DNA of 19,403 nt, taken from an uncultured Clostridia bacterium. GTDB taxonomy: Bacteria > Bacillota > Clostridia > Lachnospirales > CAMVHY01. Of the stretch, positions 14,885-19,403 are shown piece after piece. The notes beneath the pieces are model-generated. The model was not told the origin of the DNA. It searched no databases and worked only from the letters and a program-made list of their open reading frames with translations. Each line of letters opens with the position of its first letter. Within the stretch, counting starts at the first letter, position 1. Made by a program: the position numbers and the translations under genes. The stretch covers positions 1-19,403 of the forward strand of contig CAMKTI010000018.1 of assembly GCA_946415665.1 (NCBI GenBank), in the 5' to 3' direction.

Positions 14885-15418
14885 TTATAATTTTTGAAGC
14901 TGAGAAATTTCAAAATCAACCGGCATTTCGCGCTCAAAAATAAATAAATTTACAGTTATACATCTCTTATCTTTACTAATTTTTAGCACATTTCCAACAG
15001 AACCATCAAATGGACCTGAAATAATTTTAACTTCATCTCCAATTTCTAGCCCCAAATCATCAAAATCAACAACATCCATCCCCATAAATTTTAAATCTTT
15101 TTCAGATAAAGGGGAAGGTTTTGAGCCTGGACCAACAAATCCAGTAACACCATTTGTATGCCGTACAATACTCCACAAGTTATCATTCATAATCATTTTT
15201 ACCAAAACATAAGTTGGAAACATCTTTTGCACAACAGTACGTTTTTTCCCGTTTCTGACTTTTACAACTTCCTTCACTGGAATTTCCACACGCAATATAA
15301 AATCCTGTAAGTTCCTGTTCTCTATTATTTTCTCAAGATTTTCCTTTACTTTGTTTTCATAGCCAGCGTACGTATGAATAACATACCAATTATATTCATC
15401 AATTTTATCTATCGCCAT
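14885..15418 (-). CDS. nusG: Transcription elongation/antitermination factor NusG
   Basis: A 177-residue protein that binds RNA polymerase, influences pausing and links to Rho or the ribosome. The NGN domain occupies about residues 8-110 (WYVIHTYAGYENKVKENLEK, MFPTYVLVKMIMND, RHTNGVTGFVG). The C-terminal KOW domain has GDEVKIISGPFDGSVGNVLKI at about 127-147. It lies directly after secE, the standard arrangement. Confidence 0.97.
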   Translation of the reverse strand: MAIDKIDEYNWYVIHTYAGYENKVKENLEKIIENRNLQDFILRVEIPVKEVVKVRNGKKRTVVQKMFPTYVLVKMIMNDNLWSIVRHTNGVTGFVGPGSKPSPLSEKDLKFMGMDVVDFDDLGLEIGDEVKIISGPFDGSVGNVLKISKDKRCITVNLFIFEREMPVDFEISQLQKL

Positions 15419-15442
15419 ATTTTACCTTCTTTAATACTAAAT

Positions 15443-15703
15443 TTACTTGCTTAAAATATTAGTTACATAATTCATAAAATAACCAAAACCAGCATCTATT
15501 CCAAATATAATAACTCCAAAAAAAAAGCAAACAAATATCACATTTACTGTCTGTTTACATAAATTTCCAAAACTCAGCCAAACAATTTTTTTATATTCAT
15601 CTGCCATAGCTTTAAATACATTAGATTTTTTGTCCTTAACTTTTTTCTCTTTGAGCTCATTTTCTGGCTTTGATTTATTTTCTTTATCCTTATTATCAGC
15701 CAT
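15443..15703 (-). CDS. secE: Preprotein translocase subunit SecE
   Basis: An 86-residue single-span SecE that clamps SecY in the SecYEG channel. A highly charged Lys/Glu N-terminus (about 1-27) precedes the conserved amphipathic stretch MADEYKKIVWLSF and one membrane helix at about 53-78. It is short, as in Gram-positive bacteria. It sits between rpmG and nusG. No tRNA-Trp gene is present in the 27-base gap to rpmG, where many bacteria carry one. Confidence 0.95.
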   Translation of the reverse strand: MADNKDKENKSKPENELKEKKVKDKKSNVFKAMADEYKKIVWLSFGNLCKQTVNVIFVCFFFGVIIFGIDAGFGYFMNYVTNILSK

Positions 15704-15730
15704 TTTTACACCTCTTATTATTATAAAAAT

Positions 15731-15880
15731 TTATTTCGTTTCTTTGTGTATCGTATGTTTTTTGCAAAAACGACAATACTTTTTCATTTCCATTCTGTCA
15801 GGATGCGTTTTTTTATTCTTGGTTGTACAATAATTTCTATTTTTACACTCCGTACATTCAAGTGTAACTAAATCTCTCAT
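15731..15880 (-). CDS. rpmG: Ribosomal protein bL33
   Basis: A 49-residue 50S protein beginning MRDLVTLECTECKNRNY. It has two Cys-x-x-Cys pairs (ECTEC and YCRFC), the zinc-binding 'C+' form. The KKTHPDRMEMKKYC motif is typical of bL33. GAGAGGTG lies about six bases before the ATG. It is the first gene of the secE-nusG-rpl cluster. Confidence 0.96.
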   Translation of the reverse strand: MRDLVTLECTECKNRNYCTTKNKKTHPDRMEMKKYCRFCKKHTIHKETK

Positions 15881-15952
15881 TTTTATCACCTCTCAAAATT
15901 TGAATCAAAATCTGTCAAAAAAACATAGCTGTTTACAAATAAACAACGGTTT

Positions 15953-15981
15953 ACACTATCAAAAACATAAGAGCACGTCAA
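15953..15981 (-). promoter_or_regulatory. Promoter of the rpmG-secE-nusG cluster
   Basis: TTGACG (15976-15981) and TAGTGT (15953-15958) are 17 bases apart on the minus strand. A small TGTTTA/TAAACA hairpin lies in the leader before rpmG. Confidence 0.55.
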
Positions 15982-16016
15982 CACTTTTCTTCTATCACAA
16001 GAACAAAATTTCAAAA

Positions 16017-17357
16017 TTATATATTTAATAAACTCGATGCAATACAAAAATAAGCTATCAACGAAATCACATCGACAATCGTTGTAATTAACGGCGCTGC
16101 CATTAACGCAGGATCCAATTTTAAAAATTTTGCTATCAACGGTAAAATGCCTCCGATTATATTTGATATAACCACAGTCAATAAAATACTGGAACAAACC
16201 GTTAACGCAACTAATATATCATATTTTAAAATCAATAATCTAAAAAAATTAAACACAGCCAGAACAAATCCTGCAATTAAACCTACAGACGACTCTTTAA
16301 ACATTATCGCAAAAAAATCCGACGTTTTGATTTCATTCAATGCTAAACCACGAATTGCTAAAGTTGCCGCTTGCGATCCAGAATTCCCTCCCGTATCCAT
16401 TAACATTGGGATAAATGCAATCAAAACAGATTCTTTTGCTAAACCTGATTCAAAGTTATTTATGACAAATCCAGTCAAAGTTGCCGAAATCATTAAAAAT
16501 AAAAGCCATGGAATTCGATTAATTGCAAGTTTTAAAATGCTTGTTTTTAAATATGGTTTCTCCGACGGAGTCATAGCTGCCATTAATTCAAAATCTTCCG
16601 TGTTTTCATCTTGAATGATATCAACAACGTCATCAACCGTAATTATTCCGACCAAACGTTTTTCATTGTCAACAACTGCTAGCGACGAACAATCGTATTT
16701 CATAAATAACTTTGAAACAAATTCTTTATCATCCGTTGTATTTACATAAATTATATTTTTATTGTCCATGATATCAGAAATTTTTTTATCATCATCTGTC
16801 AACAAAATATCTTTTATCGAAACAGTCCCTTCCAACAGCCTTTCTTCACTTACGACATAACAAATTTCAAATGTTTCCTTGTCTTCAACTGTTTTCCTTA
16901 TCATGTCAATGGCTTCACGTATTGTCATATCTTTTTGTAAATCAACATATTCAATGGTCATAACACTTCCTGCACTATCTTCAGGATAATTTAAAAACTG
17001 GTTAATTATTTTTCGTGTTGCTCTATCCGTATTTTTTAATATTTTTCTTACCACGTTCGCAGGCATTTCTTCCAATAAATCAACAGTATCATCCAAATAC
17101 AAATCATCTATTATTTTTCCAAGTTCTTTATCGGTTATTGCTTCAATGATCAGTTTTTGTTTTTCAGGAGAAATATATGAAAAAATGTCCGCAGCTTTAT
17201 TTTTTGGCAAAAGACGAAAAATCTGTAAAGCCTTTTCTTTTTCCAAATCATCAAAAATTTCGGCGATATCAACTATATTCATGTCAGCTAATTTTTTTTT
17301 AATAAGTTGTTTATTTGAAAAATTATTTTCTACTATATCAAGCAATTCATTTTTCAT
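16017..17357 (-). CDS. mgtE: MgtE magnesium channel/transporter
   Basis: A 446-residue Mg2+ channel. The N-terminal helical superhelix domain covers about 1-128 and ends before the LNYPEDSAGSVMT junction. Two CBS domains cover about 131-250 (VVSEERLLEGTVSIKDIL and VVDNEKRLVGIITVDDVVD). The C-terminal membrane domain has five helices from about 280. The pore signature MLMDTGGNSGSQAATLAIRG (residues 318-337) and the later LDPALMAAPLITTIVDVISL are both intact. Mg2+ binding to the N and CBS domains closes the channel in characterised homologues. GGAGGTGG precedes the ATG. I saw no M-box riboswitch upstream. Confidence 0.96.
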   Translation of the reverse strand: MKNELLDIVENNFSNKQLIKKKLADMNIVDIAEIFDDLEKEKALQIFRLLPKNKAADIFSYISPEKQKLIIEAITDKELGKIIDDLYLDDTVDLLEEMPANVVRKILKNTDRATRKIINQFLNYPEDSAGSVMTIEYVDLQKDMTIREAIDMIRKTVEDKETFEICYVVSEERLLEGTVSIKDILLTDDDKKISDIMDNKNIIYVNTTDDKEFVSKLFMKYDCSSLAVVDNEKRLVGIITVDDVVDIIQDENTEDFELMAAMTPSEKPYLKTSILKLAINRIPWLLFLMISATLTGFVINNFESGLAKESVLIAFIPMLMDTGGNSGSQAATLAIRGLALNEIKTSDFFAIMFKESSVGLIAGFVLAVFNFFRLLILKYDILVALTVCSSILLTVVISNIIGGILPLIAKFLKLDPALMAAPLITTIVDVISLIAYFCIASSLLNI

Positions 17358-17384
17358 AAGCCACCTCCAAATCTTGGAACCTTT

Positions 17385-17413
17385 ATTTTATAACCTGATT
17401 TATTTTTGTTCAA
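17385..17413 (-). promoter_or_regulatory. Promoter of mgtE
   Basis: TTGAAC (17408-17413) and TAAAAT (17385-17390) are exactly 17 bases apart on the minus strand, giving a short leader of about 20 bases before mgtE. That is too short for a riboswitch from this promoter. Confidence 0.65.
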
Positions 17414-17590
17414 GAAAAAATTTTTTACTCAAGAATAAAAATTGCTTTTATTCAAATAAAAATAGCTTTATAAAAATTGTTTTTGTTATAATTCATGCCC
17501 GGATCATTTAATAAAACTTTAATTTACCACAATAAAACTTTTTAGAATTAAAAACAATATCTCATGATAAATTTTTTTGCTGGCACATAA

Positions 17591-17616
17591 AAATTTATTA
17601 ATGGTCCAAGACATTT
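17591..17616 (+). repeat. GGTCCAAG leader motif (copy 2)
   Basis: Close copy of the motif at 9162-9187, here only about 18 bases before the symporter start and just upstream of its AGGGGGAG binding site. Its position in the probable leader suggests a regulatory role, but none is known to me. Confidence 0.4.
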
Positions 17617-17634
17617 TTTTAGGGGGAGTTTTGT

Positions 17635-18840
17635 TTGACAAAAAAAAATTTTATTTCAAGTTTGCCATTTAAATTATTTTTAGCATTGCTTATAGGAATT
17701 ATATTTGGTTTTATACTTTCTGAGTTCGATGGAAATTTATTATGTAAATCATTATTAAATATCATTGTGACAATAAAATATATTGCTGGGCAATTTATTA
17801 ATTTTTGTGTTCCATTGATTATTATTGGATTTGTTGCGCCGTCAATATCTCGTCTAGGCTCACACGCATCAAAAATTTTAACTTTCGCATTAATAATTGC
17901 TTATGTTTCATCAGTTGGAGCAGCTTTTTTGGCGACGACCGCCGGTTATTTTATTCTTCCATTTATGAATATTACTTCTCAAACCGAAAATTTAAAACAG
18001 TTGCCTCAAATAGTTTTCGAACTAACAATTCCACAAATTACACCCGTAATGTCAGCACTTTTTTTATCAGTTATGATTGGACTTGCTGCAACATGGAATA
18101 AAAGTGAATACACGATTAAATTGCTTAATGAATTCCAACAAATAGTTTTAAGTATTGTGACCAAATTTTTAATTCCTGTTTTGCCAATTTTAATCGGTAC
18201 AACATTTTGCGGTTTAACTTATGAGGGAACGATAACAAAACAGTTTCCAATTTTTTTGATGATAATTTTAATTGTGATGGTCGGGCATTATATTTGGATG
18301 ATTTTGTTGTATTCGATCGCGGGATTATACTCTGGTAAAAATCCTTTTAATGTAATAAAAAATTATCTTCCGGCATATATAACTGCAGTCGGAACAATGT
18401 CGAGTGCGGCAACTTTATCAGTTGCGATTGATTGCGCAAAAAAATCTCGCCCGACATTACGAAATGACATGATAGATTTTGGAATTCCATTGTTTTCAAA
18501 TATTCATCTTTGCGGTTCAGTTATGACAGAAACATTTTTTATTTTGGCGGTATCAAAAATTTTATATGGAAATTATCCAACGGTTGGAAATATGATTTTA
18601 TTTTGTTTATTACTCGGGATTTTTGCGATTGGTGCGCCAGGCGTTCCAGGTGGAACTGTTATGGCTTCACTTGGATTAATCACGGGACTTTTAAAATTTG
18701 ATGCGACAGGAACTGCTTTGATGTTAACAATTTTTGCGCTTCAAGATTCTTTTGGCACAGCATGTAATGTTGTAACTGATGGCGCTTTAACTTTAATTTT
18801 GACTGGATATGCTGAAAAAAATAAAATTCCTGAGAAATAA
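17635..18840 (+). CDS. Dicarboxylate/amino acid:cation symporter (DAACS family)
   Basis: A 401-residue membrane transporter of the glutamate/dicarboxylate symporter fold, using Na+ or H+. About eight membrane helices plus two re-entrant loops are expected. The Ser-rich hairpin 1 is AVGTMSSAATLSVAIDCAKK. Hairpin 2 is GAPGVPGGTVMASLGLITGLL. The helix 8 signature reads ALQDSFGTACNVVTDGALTLILTGY, with Asp371, Asn378 and Asp382. The Arg that selects acidic substrates in many family members is not visible here, so a neutral or other substrate is possible. The start is a TTG after AGGGGGAG; no better start is close. It is probably monocistronic. Confidence 0.9.
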   Translation: MTKKNFISSLPFKLFLALLIGIIFGFILSEFDGNLLCKSLLNIIVTIKYIAGQFINFCVPLIIIGFVAPSISRLGSHASKILTFALIIAYVSSVGAAFLATTAGYFILPFMNITSQTENLKQLPQIVFELTIPQITPVMSALFLSVMIGLAATWNKSEYTIKLLNEFQQIVLSIVTKFLIPVLPILIGTTFCGLTYEGTITKQFPIFLMIILIVMVGHYIWMILLYSIAGLYSGKNPFNVIKNYLPAYITAVGTMSSAATLSVAIDCAKKSRPTLRNDMIDFGIPLFSNIHLCGSVMTETFFILAVSKILYGNYPTVGNMILFCLLLGIFAIGAPGVPGGTVMASLGLITGLLKFDATGTALMLTIFALQDSFGTACNVVTDGALTLILTGYAEKNKIPEK

Positions 18841-18916
18841 TTTAAATCGAAAAAACTTGAATCAAAAGTAAAATTATGTACGCGGAACAAAAAATAATGA
18901 TTTTAAAGAAAACCCA

Positions 18917-18945
18917 TTGACATAAAAAAACTTAGTGGGTATAAT
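18917..18945 (+). promoter_or_regulatory. Perfect consensus promoter of the antitoxin-like RNA
   Basis: TTGACA (18917-18922), exactly 17 bases, then TATAAT (18940-18945). ACCCA before the -35 and TGGGT before the -10 form an inverted repeat across it. This is the strongest promoter seen in the window and is not followed by any plausible plus-strand gene. Confidence 0.9.
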
Positions 18946-19022
18946 AAAGAATAAGAGAGGTGGGTTTATTAACCATTCTCTTCGCTTCGCGACCAATATC
19001 CATGAAGTTGGACGCATCGCGT

Positions 19023-19041
19023 AAAAAAGGCATTAAATGCC
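19023..19041 (-). terminator. Candidate terminator of the toxin mRNA
   Basis: On the minus strand GGCAT-TTA-ATGCC is followed directly by six T. A toxin transcript ending here would overlap the small RNA by about 125 bases at their 3' ends. Confidence 0.6.
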
Positions 19042-19109
19042 AACCTCTCTCGGTGGCAACCGCTTAAAAGGCGGTGACTCGCAACGGTGAAAATTTTAAG
19101 TTTGAATAT

Positions 19110-19150
19110 ACCGTCACTTATCTTTGCGTAGAGAGCGACGGTTTTTTTTA
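19110..19150 (+). terminator. Terminator of the antitoxin-like RNA
   Basis: ACCGTC (19110-19115) pairs with GACGGT (19137-19142). An inner TCT/AGA pairing is possible, and T at 19142-19149 follows. The 5' arm contains the stop codon region of the antisense peptide gene. Confidence 0.75.
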
Positions 19151-19248
19151 TTTTTTTTGACTTCAGCAAATATCTTTTTCAAAAGAAGAAAGATTTCGCA
19201 TAGTAAAAAAACGATTTCTAAAATAGTTTTAATGTCCGTCAAAATCAT
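19114..19248 (-). CDS. Small hydrophobic peptide, candidate type I toxin
   Basis: A 44-residue peptide: a hydrophobic segment at about residues 9-27 (ILEIVFLLCEIFLLLKKIF) followed by a strongly basic tail (KKNKKNRRSLRKDK). This is the general plan of Firmicute type I membrane toxins (TxpA, BsrG, 'putative holin-like toxin'), although I cannot name a family from sequence alone. The ATG at 19248 is chosen because AAGGAGGT lies eight bases upstream; a longer frame from 19308 would run through that site. The binding site can be sequestered in a hairpin. The 3' end overlaps the small RNA on the opposite strand. The two Glu in the hydrophobic segment are unusual for a simple membrane helix. Confidence 0.65.
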   Translation of the reverse strand: MILTDIKTILEIVFLLCEIFLLLKKIFAEVKKNKKNRRSLRKDK

Positions 19249-19258
19249 ATCTCGCCAC

Positions 19259-19301
19259 CTCCTTTTTTTAGGAGTTTGCGAGCCACCACTCTTTTTCGCA
19301 A
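19259..19301 (-). promoter_or_regulatory. Leader hairpins covering the toxin ribosome binding site
   Basis: On the minus strand CTCCT (19270-19274) can pair with AGGAG (19259-19263) across a six-A loop, hiding most of the Shine-Dalgarno. Just upstream TTGCGA (19296-19301) pairs with TCGCAA (19276-19281). Such occlusion is common in type I toxin mRNAs. Confidence 0.6.
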
Positions 19302-19343
19302 CTGCCATCTGTTACCATATCAAAATTTTTTATTTAAACAAAT

Positions 19344-19373
19344 TAGGTAGCATTCACATAAAAAGCAAGTCAA
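19344..19373 (-). promoter_or_regulatory. Putative toxin promoter
   Basis: TTGACT (19368-19373), 18 bases, then TACCTA (19344-19349) preceded by TG, an extended -10 arrangement. The -10 is poor, so the promoter would be weak compared with that of the opposing RNA. The -35 lies in the repeat shared with the left end of the window. Confidence 0.4.
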
Positions 19374-19389
19374 AAATAAAAGCAAGGGA
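19357..19389 (+). repeat. 33-bp repeat arm (right), inverted relative to 493-525
   Basis: Identical to the minus strand of 493-525, with similarity continuing to the window edge (ATGGTAGAAATAA). It may continue into a larger repeated unit outside the window. Confidence 0.75.
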
Positions 19390-19403
19390 GATGGTAGAAA
19401 TAA

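Larger units (their letters stand above)
18952..19150 (+). ncRNA. Structured small RNA, candidate type I antitoxin (RatA-like arrangement)
   Basis: A predicted transcript of about 200 nt from the consensus promoter to a T-run. It has no credible open reading frame but many paired segments. AGAGAGGT near 18955 pairs with ACCTCTCT near 19043 as a closing helix. Inside lie GGTT-tatt-AACC, CGCGA/TCGCG with an inner CCAA/TTGG, and GGCAT-taa-ATGCC. After it come CGGT-ggca-ACCG and ACCGC/GCGGT hairpins. The 3' end is a terminator: ACCGTC (19110-19115) with GACGGT (19137-19142) and eight T. Its last 37 bases are antisense to the end of the small peptide gene on the minus strand, the geometry of TxpA/RatA and BsrG/SR4. 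A cis-acting or other regulatory RNA is the alternative. Confidence 0.7.

Noticed and set aside
17358..17634. Possible M-box magnesium riboswitch upstream of mgtE
   Set aside because: No M-box-like conserved core was seen, and the recognised promoter leaves only a leader of about 20 bases.
18969..19169. 66-residue frame on the minus strand inside the small-RNA region
   Set aside because: No ribosome binding site, and it runs through the paired segments and terminator of the RNA; better explained as antisense of a structured RNA.
19249..19308. Longer 64-residue form of the toxin-like peptide starting at 19308
   Set aside because: Its extra 20 codons translate the Shine-Dalgarno and leader hairpins of the shorter form, whose start has the far better binding site.

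Overview
The window is very AT-rich DNA from a low-GC Firmicute (Clostridia-like). The evidence is the gene content: SpmA/SpmB sporulation-type proteins, a Firmicute-style L10 leader, strong AGGAGG ribosome binding sites, a SHOCT-like small protein and a candidate Firmicute-type type I toxin-antitoxin pair. A large eukaryote-type ubiquitin-specific protease sits among anonymous lineage-specific genes. This suggests a bacterium living in or on eukaryotic cells, for example an Oscillospiraceae-like symbiont of protists. That lifestyle is an inference, not something the sequence proves.

Layout. 1-641: no convincing gene; a pyrimidine-rich, possibly decayed stretch holding one arm of an inverted repeat whose other arm is at the right edge. 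643-1836 (-): an unknown protein, probably beta-rich with a C-terminal coiled coil. 1957-3074 (+): spmA-spmB with overlapping stop and start. 3071-4732 (+): a small accessory cassette of anonymous genes, two of them clear paralogs. Two of its transcription units begin with an exact 40-bp duplicate that contains a 14-bp perfect palindrome. 4783-8742 (-): a 1319-residue protein with all USP (peptidase C19) landmarks, then a long Asn/Lys/Glu-rich disordered stretch and two membrane segments. It has its own promoter and terminator.

9316-10780 (+): a GtrA-like membrane protein, a Cys-rich SHOCT-like protein and type I signal peptidase. 10939-12372 (-): a PepD-type M20 dipeptidase, converging with the signal peptidase gene on a shared bidirectional terminator. 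12445-15880 (-): the translation/transcription cluster rpmG-secE-nusG-rplK-rplA-(L10 leader)-rplJ-rplL, closed by a terminator. rpoB/rpoC do not follow it. 16017-17357 (-): mgtE. 17635-18840 (+): a dicarboxylate/amino-acid:cation symporter.

18917-19373: a candidate type I toxin-antitoxin locus. A structured RNA of about 200 nt is driven by a perfect consensus promoter. It converges on and overlaps a 44-residue small membrane-type peptide gene whose ribosome binding site can be hidden in a hairpin.

The core genes (ribosomal operon, nusG, secE, mgtE, lepB, pepD) look ordinary and intact. The most unusual content is the 3.1-8.9 kb block: the USP-like deubiquitinase candidate, the neighbouring duplicated small-gene family and their shared operator-like element.
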